Translations under genes and position numbers: made by a program
The notes under the pieces: generated by a model
The model's database searches: none
Told to the model about the DNA's origin: nothing
What the model saw: only the letters and a program-made list of their open reading frames with translations
Origin: Sphingobium yanoikuyae
GTDB taxonomy: Bacteria; Pseudomonadota; Alphaproteobacteria; Sphingomonadales; Sphingomonadaceae
DNA length: 64,000 nt
Direction of reading: 5' to 3'
Assembly (NCBI RefSeq): GCF_034424525.1
Contig: NZ_CP139979.1
Span: forward strand, 2,189,501 to 2,253,500
Part shown: in pieces, positions 26,373-34,730 of the stretch
How the letters are laid out: the number at the start of each line of letters is the position of its first letter
Numbering within the stretch: the first letter of the stretch is position 1

Positions 26373-27592
26373 GCGTCGGCGCCCTTCAGCACATAGAGAT
26401 GCACGCCGCCATAGATGGCCGACCGGTCGCGCGCGGTATAGTCCCGCGAGGCATCGGCCCGATAATCCCAATGGGCCAGCACATCATCGGCAACCCGGCC
26501 GGGCAGGATGCTGGGTTCGCCAGCCGTGCGGAACAGCACGCGGGCGCCGGGCTTGGCGGTGCGGGTAATCTGCGACCAGAGCGCGTTCAACTGCTCGTCA
26601 TCCATCCAGTCCTGCGCGTCGAGCAGGATATAGCGGTCGCACGATGCCGCTGGCTGGTTGGCGAGGAAGTCGGTGAAGTTGATATGACGGACATCGACCC
26701 GCTCGGCCCGGTCGCGCACCGCGCGATGATTGGTCGCCTGCAGATAGGGCGGCAACGGTCCCTCGCCACCTGCATAGCCACGGCCGAACGCCTGAACCGC
26801 GAAATAATTGTCCTGCAGGTCGAAGTCGCAGGCCAGTTTCTTCAGCCGCGCCTTCAGCACATTGTCCATCCGGTCGTCGCCGGCCAGCGCCTCGAACTGG
26901 GCAGGCGGGATGCCGAGGCCGAACAGCGAGGCTGGCTGGCTGGTCAGCCAGCGGACGAAACCCTTGTCGAAGATCGGCGCCAGTTCGCGCTCGAAGATCG
27001 CAAGCTGTTCGTCACGGCTTTGCGCGTCCAGCATCCGCTTGGGGTTCACGCCATGCAGCCGGGCGAGCAGATGGGCTGCGCCGATGAAGCGGCCGAGCAG
27101 GCCATGCCTGTAGATGCCCCGCGCAAAGCCGCCGATGCGGCGGCGACCGGTCATGTCGCGGCCTTCCCAATAGCGGCGCGTCGCCTCATCCAGGCGCGGC
27201 GCCACGATCTCGCGATAGGCGGCGATATTCGCCTTGTCGTCCGCCCGCGCGAAGAAGCGGTGGAAGGCGGCATGATCGGGCAGCGCCTGCGCCGCCATCA
27301 GCTTCAGCCGGTTAAGCGCGATATGCGCCGTATTGAGGTCGACCGCGGTGATCTTCGCCGGATCGGCGGTGAGATAGGACAGAACATTGCAGCCGCCCGA
27401 CGCGATCGTCACCACATGGCTGTCGGGCGTGATCGCCAGCGCTTCCATGTCGACCGCCGGGTCTTCCCAGATCTGGGCATAGACTAGGCCACGGAAGGCG
27501 AAGGTGAAGGCGCGTTCCAGCAGCCCCTGCTTCGACAGATGGCGGTGACGATGTACTGCGTTGGTGACTTTCTTGTGGGCCGATGCGGCCAT
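26369..27592 (-). CDS. btaA: S-adenosylmethionine:diacylglycerol 3-amino-3-carboxypropyltransferase BtaA
   Basis: This 407-residue DUF3419-family enzyme moves the aminocarboxypropyl group of SAM onto diacylglycerol, the first step of DGTS betaine-lipid synthesis known from Rhodobacter sphaeroides. Diagnostic stretches are GLVYAQIWEDPAVDMEAL, TIASGGCNVLSYL (SAM site), AVDLNTAHIALNRLK and the C-terminal LDAQDWM region. The start at 27592 (MAASAHKKVTN) gives the usual length. A three-unit Pho-box-like repeat lies 62-90 bases upstream. Confidence 0.9.
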   Translation of the reverse strand: MAASAHKKVTNAVHRHRHLSKQGLLERAFTFAFRGLVYAQIWEDPAVDMEALAITPDSHVVTIASGGCNVLSYLTADPAKITAVDLNTAHIALNRLKLMAAQALPDHAAFHRFFARADDKANIAAYREIVAPRLDEATRRYWEGRDMTGRRRIGGFARGIYRHGLLGRFIGAAHLLARLHGVNPKRMLDAQSRDEQLAIFERELAPIFDKGFVRWLTSQPASLFGLGIPPAQFEALAGDDRMDNVLKARLKKLACDFDLQDNYFAVQAFGRGYAGGEGPLPPYLQATNHRAVRDRAERVDVRHINFTDFLANQPAASCDRYILLDAQDWMDDEQLNALWSQITRTAKPGARVLFRTAGEPSILPGRVADDVLAHWDYRADASRDYTARDRSAIYGGVHLYVLKGADA

Positions 27593-27653
27593 GGGCGCAC
27601 TCCTCGCTGCCGGGTCGTTCGGTCGGCCGATAGGGCAGACGCGTGTCGTGCGC

Positions 27654-27682
27654 ATGACCGCCCGATGACGCAACGATGACGG
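27654..27682 (-). promoter_or_regulatory. Pho-box-like triple direct repeat upstream of btaA
   Basis: Read on the minus strand, CCGTCAT, GCGTCAT and CGGTCAT begin exactly 11 bases apart with 4-base spacers. The PhoB consensus is CTGTCAT-N4-CTGTCAT, so each unit matches at 5-6 of 7 positions. The nearest edge is 61 bases from the btaA ATG, a sensible activator position. The same DNA lies 42-70 bases upstream of the divergent exonuclease gene. Confidence 0.65.
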
Positions 27683-27724
27683 CCCTTGCGGAACCGGGAC
27701 CGCCCCTCCCATCTTCTGCATCTG

Positions 27725-28717
27725 ATGGCGCACTGGATCGAACCCCACCCCACCGGCATCTATGTCCGCCCCGCCAATGCGTGGATCGACCCGTCCCAGC
27801 CGCAGGAACGGGCGCTCGTCACCCATGGCCATGCCGATCATGCGCGTGGCGGCCATCGCCATGTCTGGGCCACGCGCGAAACGCTTGCGATTATGGCGCT
27901 GCGCTATGGCACGGCCAGCGGCACGGCGGTCGGCTATGACGAAGAGATCAGGCTGGGCGGCGTCACCATCCGCTATGTCCCCGCCGGTCATGTGCTGGGG
28001 TCGGCGCAGATCATCCTGGATCATGCCGGCGAGCGGGTGGTGGTGACCGGCGACTACAAGCGCCGCGCCGACCCCACCTGCCTGCCGTTCGAACCCGTCC
28101 CTTGCGACATCTTCGTGACCGAGGCGACCTTCGGCCTGCCCGTCTTCCGCCACCCCGACACCGGCAGCGAGATGGACCGGCTGCTCCATGCGCTCCATGC
28201 CAATCCCGATCGCTGCGTGCTGGTCGGCGCCTATGCGCTGGGCAAAGCGCAGCGGGTGATCTGCGAGTTGCGGGCGCGCGGCCATCATGACCCCATCTAT
28301 ATCCATGGCGCGCTCGAACGCATGTGCGCGCTCTACCAGGATTTAGGCGTCGACATGGGGCAGTTGCGCGGCGCGACTGGCGTGGCGGCCAAGGATATGC
28401 GCGGCGCGATCGTGCTGGCGCCGCCCTCCGCGCTCAACGATCGCTGGAGCCGTCGCCTGCCCGACCCGATTGCCGCCATGGCGTCAGGCTGGATGCGGGT
28501 GCGCCAGCGCGCCCGGCAGCGCAATGTCGAACTGCCTTTGGTCATTTCCGACCATGCCGACTGGGACGAACTGACCGACACGATCCGCGAGGTCGCGCCG
28601 AGCGAGACCTGGATCACCCATGGCCGCGAGGAAGCCCTGCTCCACTGGTGCATGACCCACCAATATCGCGCCCGCGCGCTCGCGCTGGTAGGCCGCGAGG
28701 ATGAGGAGGAAGGGTGA
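27725..28717 (+). CDS. Ligase-associated DNA damage response exonuclease (MBL fold)
   Basis: This 330-residue metallo-beta-lactamase/beta-CASP protein has the metal motif THGHADHARGG (HxHxDH), a GDYKRR motif with the metal Asp, and a terminal SDHADWDEL. It matches the exonuclease that accompanies ATP-dependent DNA ligases in bacterial ligase-associated repair loci; relatives act on 3' ends or RNA. The ligase gene follows after a palindromic repeat. The start at 27725 (MAHWIEPHPTGIYV) fits the family. Confidence 0.87.
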   Translation: MAHWIEPHPTGIYVRPANAWIDPSQPQERALVTHGHADHARGGHRHVWATRETLAIMALRYGTASGTAVGYDEEIRLGGVTIRYVPAGHVLGSAQIILDHAGERVVVTGDYKRRADPTCLPFEPVPCDIFVTEATFGLPVFRHPDTGSEMDRLLHALHANPDRCVLVGAYALGKAQRVICELRARGHHDPIYIHGALERMCALYQDLGVDMGQLRGATGVAAKDMRGAIVLAPPSALNDRWSRRLPDPIAAMASGWMRVRQRARQRNVELPLVISDHADWDELTDTIREVAPSETWITHGREEALLHWCMTHQYRARALALVGREDEEEG

Positions 28718-28738
28718 TGGACATTGGGTCACCACGTC

Positions 28739-28800
28739 CGTTCGGTTCGAGCCTGTCGAGAACCGGTGCGCATGGGTTCTCGACAGGCTCGAACCGAACG
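28739..28800. repeat. Dispersed palindromic repeat, TTCGAGC/TCGAGAA type (copy 2, perfect)
   Basis: Two 26-base arms (28739-28764 and 28775-28800) are exact reverse complements around a 10-base loop. The element fills the gap between exonuclease and ligase genes and matches the degenerate copy at 7254-7324. As RNA it would form a very stable hairpin just upstream of the ligase ribosome site. Confidence 0.85.
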
Positions 28801-28811
28801 GGACAAGAAGG

Positions 28812-30434
28812 ATGAGGCAATTCTCCCAACTGCTCGACGGCCTCGTCTACACCCGCTCGCGCAATGGCAAGCTGGCGCTGATCGCCGCCTATATGCGCGA
28901 AGCGCCCGATCCCGACCGGGGTTGGGCGCTGGCGGCGCTGACCGGCAATCTCGACCTCAAGGCGGTGAAGGCGTCGGCCATCGGCGAGATGATCCGCGCC
29001 CGCACCGATCCCGTCCTGTTCGAGATGAGCCGCGACTATGTCGGCGACCTGGCCGAGACCGTCGCGTTGCTCTGGCCCCGCCCCGGCAATGAACCCGCCG
29101 AACTGGACGACGGCTCGCTCAGCCTGTCCGGCGTCATCGACCGGCTGCACAATGTCAGCCGCGCCGCCGCGCCGGATGCGCTGGCGCAGATGATGGACCA
29201 TCTCGACGCATCGGGCCGCTTCGCCCTGCTGAAGCTTGCCACTGGCGGCCTGCGGGTGGGCATTTCCGCCCGCCTCGCCAAGACCGGCTTTGCTCAGGCT
29301 TTCGGGCTCGACGTCGATGATGTCGAACAGGTCTGGCACGCCCTCGCCCCGCCCTATGCCGCGCTGTTCGACTGGGCGGAGGGCCGCAGTGCCCGTCCCG
29401 ATCCGGAAGGCACGCCCTATTTCCGCCCGTTCATGCTTGCCCATCCGCTGGAGGCCGACAGCGTCGACCTTGCCGACTATGCCGCCGAATGGAAATGGGA
29501 CGGGATCCGCATCCAGATCGTCGGCACCGGCCCAAAAAATGGGGGCGAAACCCGGCTCTACAGCCGCGCGGGCGACGACATCACGGGCAGCTTCCCCGAA
29601 ATCGCGCAAGCCTTCACCGGTCACGCCGTGCTGGACGGCGAATTGCTGGTGAAGGGGGAGTTTCAGGGCGCCAAAGAACATGGAGGCGCTGCGGCCAGCT
29701 TCAACGCCCTGCAACAGCGGCTCGGCCGCAAGGCCGTGAGCGCCAGGATGATGGCCGACTATCCCGCCTTCGTCCGCCTCTACGACCTGCTGATCGAGGG
29801 CGACGAGGACGTGCGCGCCCTCCCCTGGACGCAGCGTCGCGCGCGCCTCGAAGCCTATATGGCGCAACTATCCCCCGACCGTTTCGACCTCTCCGCCGTC
29901 ATTGACGCGCCCGATTTCGCGGCGCTGGCCGACATCCGGGCCGGCGCCCGCGATGCCGCGATCGAGGGTGTCATGCTCAAGCGCCGCGACAGCCCATATG
30001 TCGCCGGGCGCAAGGCGGCGCTCTGGTACAAATGGAAGCGCGATCCGCTGACCGCCGATTGCGTCATGATGTATGCCCAGCGCGGCCATGGCAAACGCTC
30101 CTCCTTCTATTCCGACTATACGTTCGGCTGCTGGACGGGTGATCCGGAAAATGGGGGCGAATTGCTGCCGGTGGGCAAGGCCTATAGCGGGTTCACCGAC
30201 GAGGAACTCAAATGGCTCGACCGCTTTGTCCGGGGCAATACGGTGAACCGCTTCGGCCCGGTCCGCGAAGTCGAGAAGACGCTGGTGCTGGAAGTCGCGT
30301 TCGACTCCATCCATGACAGCAAGCGCCACAAATCCGGCCTCGCCATGCGCTTCCCCCGCATCGCCCGCATCCGCAAGGACAAGCCGGCAGCGGAGGCGGA
30401 TACAGTCGAGGGATTGAAGCGTCTGGTCAGCTGA
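28812..30434 (+). CDS. ATP-dependent DNA ligase (ligase-associated repair type)
   Basis: This 540-residue ligase has an N-terminal DNA-binding domain, then the adenylation domain with motif I EWKWDGIRIQ (nucleophile Lys228), motif III/IIIa (LDGELLV, RLYDLL) and motif V (WYKWKRDP). A C-terminal OB fold follows. It belongs to the LigC/LigD-like stand-alone ligases found beside an MBL exonuclease, not to the NAD-dependent LigA. The start at 28812 follows the palindrome. Role: repair rather than replication, by family analogy. Confidence 0.9.
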   Translation: MRQFSQLLDGLVYTRSRNGKLALIAAYMREAPDPDRGWALAALTGNLDLKAVKASAIGEMIRARTDPVLFEMSRDYVGDLAETVALLWPRPGNEPAELDDGSLSLSGVIDRLHNVSRAAAPDALAQMMDHLDASGRFALLKLATGGLRVGISARLAKTGFAQAFGLDVDDVEQVWHALAPPYAALFDWAEGRSARPDPEGTPYFRPFMLAHPLEADSVDLADYAAEWKWDGIRIQIVGTGPKNGGETRLYSRAGDDITGSFPEIAQAFTGHAVLDGELLVKGEFQGAKEHGGAAASFNALQQRLGRKAVSARMMADYPAFVRLYDLLIEGDEDVRALPWTQRRARLEAYMAQLSPDRFDLSAVIDAPDFAALADIRAGARDAAIEGVMLKRRDSPYVAGRKAALWYKWKRDPLTADCVMMYAQRGHGKRSSFYSDYTFGCWTGDPENGGELLPVGKAYSGFTDEELKWLDRFVRGNTVNRFGPVREVEKTLVLEVAFDSIHDSKRHKSGLAMRFPRIARIRKDKPAAEADTVEGLKRLVS

Positions 30435-30461
30435 AGCATAAGGACCAGAAGGAGAAAGAGG

Positions 30462-30809
30462 ATGGCCTATAGCGGAAGCTGTCATTGCGGCGCCGTCACC
30501 TTCACGGTCGATGCCGATCCGCCCAGCGAGGCGATGAGCTGCAACTGCTCGCATTGCGGCCGCAAGGGCTTCATCCTGACCTTCGTTCCGGTCGACCAGT
30601 TCCGCCTCGACAGCGGCGCCGATCAACTGACCGACTATCTCTTCTACAAGCACGCCATCACGCATCAATTCTGCAAGACCTGCGGGACGGAAGCCTTCGC
30701 GCTCGGCAAGTCGCCCCAGGGTGAAATGCGCGCGATCAACCTGCGATGCGTGCCTGCGATCGATATTGAAGCACTGACCATCCAGAAGATCGACGGGGCC
30801 AGCTTCTAA
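30462..30809 (+). CDS. GFA/CENP-V family zinc protein
   Basis: This 115-residue protein has the GFA fold cysteines in order: SCHCGAV near residue 7, CNCSHCGRKG near 28 and FCKTCGTEAF near 70, which would bind two zinc ions. The family is named after glutathione-dependent formaldehyde-activating enzyme, but most small members have no proven reaction. Start at 30462 behind GGAG. It lies 27 bases after the ligase and may share its transcript. Confidence 0.9.
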   Translation: MAYSGSCHCGAVTFTVDADPPSEAMSCNCSHCGRKGFILTFVPVDQFRLDSGADQLTDYLFYKHAITHQFCKTCGTEAFALGKSPQGEMRAINLRCVPAIDIEALTIQKIDGASF

Positions 30810-30833
30810 CTCTGACTTTGCTCTGTCACGCGA

Positions 30834-30853
30834 CGCCCCTATATGGGCGCTTT
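30834..30853 (+). terminator. Possible terminator between GFA gene and polyamine locus
   Basis: CGCCC (30834-30838) pairs with GGGCG (30845-30849), with a CTATAT loop and a CTTT tail. The stem is short, so this is a weak call. Confidence 0.35.
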
Positions 30854-30891
30854 CGCGCGTCCGGCGCGACCACAGTTATGGAGCAGTTGAA

Positions 30892-32097
30892 TTGAGCAAG
30901 GTTCTGGTCATCGGCGCAGGCGGCGTCGGGTCTGTCGCGGTCCACAAGATGGCGATGAACCCTGATATTTTCAGCCACATCACGCTGGCCAGCCGCCGCC
31001 TCATCAGCTGCGAGAAGGTCGCCGAATCGGTGAAGAAGCTGGTCGGCGTGGATATCGACGTGGCCCAGGTCGACGCCGACAATGTCGAAGAGACCATTGC
31101 CCTCATCCAGAAGGTCCAGCCCAAGCTGGTCGTGAACCTGGCGCTGCCCTATCAGGATCTGGCGATCATGGACGCGTGCCTGGCGACCAAGACCGACTAT
31201 CTCGACACCGCCAATTACGAACCGCGCGACACCGCCAAGTTCGAATATAGCTGGCAGTGGGCCTATCAGGAGCGCTTCAAGGAAGCCGGCATCATGGCGC
31301 TGCTGGGTTCGGGCTTCGATCCGGGCGTTACCAGCGTGTTCGCCAGCTACATCAAGAAGCATTTGCTCGACACGATCGACACGCTCGACATTCTCGACTG
31401 CAATGGCGGCGACCATGGCCAGCATTTTGCCACCAACTTCAATCCGGAAATCAACATCCGCGAAGTGACCGCCCCGTCGCGCCACTGGCTGAACGGCGAA
31501 TGGGTCGAAGGCCCCGCGCTCAGCCACAAGCAGGTGTTCGACTTCGACCAGGTCGGCGAAAAGAACATGTACCTCATGTATCATGAGGAACTGGAAAGCC
31601 TTGCCACCCACTATCCCGAAATCAAGCGCATCCGCTTCTGGATGACCTTCGGCGACGCCTATCTCAAGCATCTCGAAGTGCTGCAGAATGTCGGCATGAC
31701 CCGGATCGATCCGGTCATCTATAATGGCCAGGAAATCATCCCGCTTCAGTTCCTGAAGGCCGTTCTACCCGAACCGTCGAGCCTGGGTTCGACCACCAAG
31801 GGCAAGACCAATATCGGCGACATCGCGACCGGCCAGAAGGATGGTCAGGAAAAGACCGTCTATATCTATCAGGTCTGCGACCATGAGGACGCCTATGCCG
31901 AAACCGGTAACCAGGCGGTCAGCTACACCACCGGCGTGCCTGCGATGATCGGCGCCGCCATGATGCTGACCGGCGCCTGGAAGGGCGAAGGTGTGTTCAA
32001 CATCGAGCAGTTCGATCCCGATCCCTTCATGGATATGCTCAACAAGCATGGCCTGCCCTGGCAGGTGAAGGAACTGGACGCGCCGCTGGCCTTCTAA
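30892..32097 (+). CDS. Carboxynorspermidine/carboxyspermidine dehydrogenase (saccharopine dehydrogenase family)
   Basis: This 401-residue NADPH-dependent reductase begins with a Rossmann motif (VLVIGAGGVGSVAVHK). It shows the family segments LGSGFDPGVTSVFASY and CNGGDHGQH. CASDH/CANSDH joins aspartate semialdehyde to putrescine or diaminopropane, forming carboxyspermidine or carboxynorspermidine. The start is a TTG at 30892 with GGAG at 30880-30883. The matching decarboxylase (33298) and ornithine decarboxylase (34731) follow, which points to putrescine as substrate and spermidine as product. Confidence 0.9.
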   Translation: MSKVLVIGAGGVGSVAVHKMAMNPDIFSHITLASRRLISCEKVAESVKKLVGVDIDVAQVDADNVEETIALIQKVQPKLVVNLALPYQDLAIMDACLATKTDYLDTANYEPRDTAKFEYSWQWAYQERFKEAGIMALLGSGFDPGVTSVFASYIKKHLLDTIDTLDILDCNGGDHGQHFATNFNPEINIREVTAPSRHWLNGEWVEGPALSHKQVFDFDQVGEKNMYLMYHEELESLATHYPEIKRIRFWMTFGDAYLKHLEVLQNVGMTRIDPVIYNGQEIIPLQFLKAVLPEPSSLGSTTKGKTNIGDIATGQKDGQEKTVYIYQVCDHEDAYAETGNQAVSYTTGVPAMIGAAMMLTGAWKGEGVFNIEQFDPDPFMDMLNKHGLPWQVKELDAPLAF

Positions 32098-32198
32098 GCG
32101 ACACGCGATATCACATGCCGCTCCACTCATTGAACCTCGCGTTCATAGGAGTGGGGCGGCATGTTGTTCCGTGACAGCGGGATGATGGAGGGGATGGA

Positions 32199-33290
32199 AT
32201 GCGAAAGCTGATGAGCGCCGTTCTGGCGCTTTCTCTTTTTGGAGCGCCGGTTTCTGCGCAGCAGCCCGCCGATCCCTATGCCCCTGCCAAGGCCATCGTC
32301 GCCGACGTCAACCGGATCGTGACGCCGAATGGCGTCCAGGAAAATCTGGTCGTGACCTTGGGCGGCGCGCGGCAGGCGATCAATGTGCGCGGCGCCGATC
32401 GCGCCAACCCGATCCTCCTCTATGTGCATGGCGGCCCCGGCGCGGTGGAAATGCCCTTCGCCTGGTCGTTCCAGCGGCCATGGGAGGATTTTTTCACCGT
32501 CGTCCAGTGGGACCAGCGCGGCGCTGGCAAAAGCTATGCGCTCAACGATCCCAAGGTGATCGCGCCGACCATGACACTGGATCGCTATCGCGACGATGCG
32601 ATCGAACTGATCGACTATCTCAAGGCTCGCTATGCCAAGCGCAAGGTCTTCCTGCTCGGCCATAGCTGGGGCTCCGCCGTCGGCCTGTCGGTCGCGATCA
32701 AGCGGCCCGACCTGCTCTATGCCTATGTCGGCATGGGCCAGGCGATCGACTTCCGCGCCGGCGAACGCATGGGCATGGACTGGACCATCGCGCAGGCGAG
32801 GAAAGCCGGCAACGCCGAAGCCGTCAAGGCGATCGAGGCGCTTGCTCCTTATCCCGCCAGCGGGCCGTTCACGATCGACAAGGCGGACGGCTGGCGCCGC
32901 TATGCCATTCCTTACGGCTCGCTGATGGCCGACCGGCCCGACCCGACGCTCTATTTCCAGACGCCGCGCCTGTCGCCCGACTATACGCCTGAAGACCGAA
33001 AAGCCTGGGGCGTGGGCAGCGAATTTTCGACCACGACCCTGTGGCCGCGCGTCGCCGATGTCAGCTTCGCCAAGGTTCACGAGATGAAGCTGCCGGTGAT
33101 CATGCTGCTCGGCCGCACCGACTATACCGTGCCCTCGCCGCTCGCCGCGCAATGGATGGACCGGTTGAAAGCCCCCGCCAAGAAGACCATCTGGTTCGAG
33201 CATTCGGCCCATATGCCGATGGTCGAGGAACCCGGCCTGGTCCTCAAGGCCCTGATCAACGATGTCCGCCCGCTGGCGGATCAGGAGTAA
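32199..33290 (+). CDS. Secreted alpha/beta hydrolase, prolyl-aminopeptidase-like
   Basis: This 363-residue protein carries a signal peptide (MRKLMSAVLALSLFGAPVSAQ) and an alpha/beta hydrolase domain. HGGPG (oxyanion hole, near residue 76) and GHSWGS (nucleophile Ser) are the prolyl iminopeptidase (S33) motifs. The triad is completed by Asp in LGRTDYT and His in EHSAHMP. It would act in the periplasm. It sits between the two carboxyspermidine genes, and its last codons contain the AGGAG ribosome site of the decarboxylase. Any role in polyamine metabolism is inference from position. Confidence 0.87.
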   Translation: MRKLMSAVLALSLFGAPVSAQQPADPYAPAKAIVADVNRIVTPNGVQENLVVTLGGARQAINVRGADRANPILLYVHGGPGAVEMPFAWSFQRPWEDFFTVVQWDQRGAGKSYALNDPKVIAPTMTLDRYRDDAIELIDYLKARYAKRKVFLLGHSWGSAVGLSVAIKRPDLLYAYVGMGQAIDFRAGERMGMDWTIAQARKAGNAEAVKAIEALAPYPASGPFTIDKADGWRRYAIPYGSLMADRPDPTLYFQTPRLSPDYTPEDRKAWGVGSEFSTTTLWPRVADVSFAKVHEMKLPVIMLLGRTDYTVPSPLAAQWMDRLKAPAKKTIWFEHSAHMPMVEEPGLVLKALINDVRPLADQE

Positions 33291-33297
33291 TAATTTC

Positions 33298-34470
33298 ATG
33301 GAAACCAAGGCTGGCGATCCCGCCGCTTTCGCCCATTTCGACCTGTACCGCGTCCCCTCGCCCGCCTTCGTCGTCGATGAAGCGGCGGTGCGACGGAACC
33401 TGTCGGTGCTGCGCGATATCGGCGACCGCGCCGGGATCAAGGTTCTGGGCGCGCTCAAGGCCTTCTCCATGTGGTCGCTGGGCGGCGTGCTGGGCGAATA
33501 TCTCGACGGCGTCTGCGCCTCGGGCATCTACGAGGCACGCCTCGGCCGCGAGGAATATCAGGGCGAGGTCGCGACCTATTGCGCTGCCTACAAGCCCGAT
33601 GATCTCGCCGAAATCCTCAAGATTTCCGACCATGTGATCTTCAACAGCCCCGGCCAGATCGCCCGCATGAAGCCGGTGATCGACGCCGCGCGCGCAGAAG
33701 GTCGCATCTTCGACATCGGCCTGCGCATCAATCCGCTCCACCCGGAGGGCGAGGTACCCAAATATGACCCCTCGCAGCCGCACAGCCGCCTTGGCTTCCC
33801 GATCGACCAGCTGCGCGCCGAGCATCTGGAGGAGGTGGACGGCCTCCACGTCCACAATCTGTGCGAACAGGATTTCCTGCCGCTCCAGCGCACCTGGGCG
33901 GCGATCGAGCCGTTCGTCATGCCCCATGTCGCCGGCCTCAAATGGCTGAACTTCGGCGGTGGCCACCATGTCACCCGCGCCGACTACCAGATCGACGAGC
34001 TGATCGCCTTCCTTCAGGCGATCAAGGCGCAGACCGGGCTTGAACTCTATATCGAGCCGGGCGAAGCGATGGCGCTCGATGCGGGCATCCTGATCGGCGA
34101 GATCCTCGACGTGATCGACAATGGCATGCCCGTCGCGATCACCGACATCAGCGCCACCTGCCACATGCCCGACGTGATCGAGGCACCCTATCGCCCCGCC
34201 ATGCTGCATGAGCAGGACGAAGGCCCGGTCACGCGCCTGGGCGGTCCATCCTGCCTGGCGGGCGATATCATCGGCGATTATCGGGTGCCTGGCGGCGCCG
34301 AACCGGGCGCCCGCATCGCCTTCCTGGACCAGGCCCATTATTCGATGGTGAAGACCAACACCTTCAACGGCGTGCCCCTGCCCGCCATCTGGCTGTGGAA
34401 TTCCCAGAGCGATGAACTCCGGGAAATCCGCAGCTTTTCCTACGCGGATTTCAAGAGCCGCCTGTCCTGA
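33298..34470 (+). CDS. nspC: Carboxynorspermidine/carboxyspermidine decarboxylase
   Basis: This 390-residue PLP enzyme of the alanine-racemase-fold decarboxylases turns carboxyspermidine into spermidine (or the nor- forms). The PLP lysine is Lys54 (LGALKAFSMWS). CASGIYEARLGREE, NFGGGHHVTR and GPSCLAGD (the Cys-containing dimer loop) are diagnostic of NspC rather than of ornithine or diaminopimelate decarboxylases. The ATG at 33298 lies 7 bases after the hydrolase stop, so the two are probably co-translated. Confidence 0.93.
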   Translation: METKAGDPAAFAHFDLYRVPSPAFVVDEAAVRRNLSVLRDIGDRAGIKVLGALKAFSMWSLGGVLGEYLDGVCASGIYEARLGREEYQGEVATYCAAYKPDDLAEILKISDHVIFNSPGQIARMKPVIDAARAEGRIFDIGLRINPLHPEGEVPKYDPSQPHSRLGFPIDQLRAEHLEEVDGLHVHNLCEQDFLPLQRTWAAIEPFVMPHVAGLKWLNFGGGHHVTRADYQIDELIAFLQAIKAQTGLELYIEPGEAMALDAGILIGEILDVIDNGMPVAITDISATCHMPDVIEAPYRPAMLHEQDEGPVTRLGGPSCLAGDIIGDYRVPGGAEPGARIAFLDQAHYSMVKTNTFNGVPLPAIWLWNSQSDELREIRSFSYADFKSRLS

Positions 34471-34600
34471 TTCCATTCCTGTTTCTGTCCGGCCGGGCGT
34501 GTGAAATTCCGCGTTAATTTTGCGGAAACTATCTTTCGTCCGGCCGAAATATCCTGCCTTTTCAACGACCCATCCAGGATGACGCACGTTTCATAGCGGG

Positions 34601-34730
34601 CTGCGCAACAAAATTTTCATATGCGCTTTACAGGGGGGACCCCACCGCATATATCGGCCGCTCGCTGCCCCATGGGACTTCCACCGCAAGGCAGCTTTTT
34701 CGCCCTGAACTACACTGGAGGTCCCTTGAG
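34601..34730 (+). promoter_or_regulatory. Structured 5' leader of ornithine decarboxylase (speF-like candidate)
   Basis: The leader contains a stem ATATGCG (34619-34625)/CGCATAT (34646-34652) enclosing a GGGGGG/CCCC hairpin. Next comes GCTGCC (34664-34669)/GGCAGC (34690-34695) followed by TTTTT, an intrinsic terminator. GGGACTTCC (34674-34682), in that terminator's loop, can instead pair with GGAGGTCCC (34717-34725), which includes the Shine-Dalgarno. Terminator and SD-sequestering helix cannot easily coexist. Position and layout fit the speF RNA class known upstream of alphaproteobacterial ornithine decarboxylases; I could not check the covariance model. Confidence 0.6.

Noticed and set aside
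28734..28811. Extended N-terminus of the DNA ligase through the palindromic repeat
   Set aside because: The frame is open only because the repeat lacks stops in it. The family N-terminus begins at MRQFSQLLDGL (28812).
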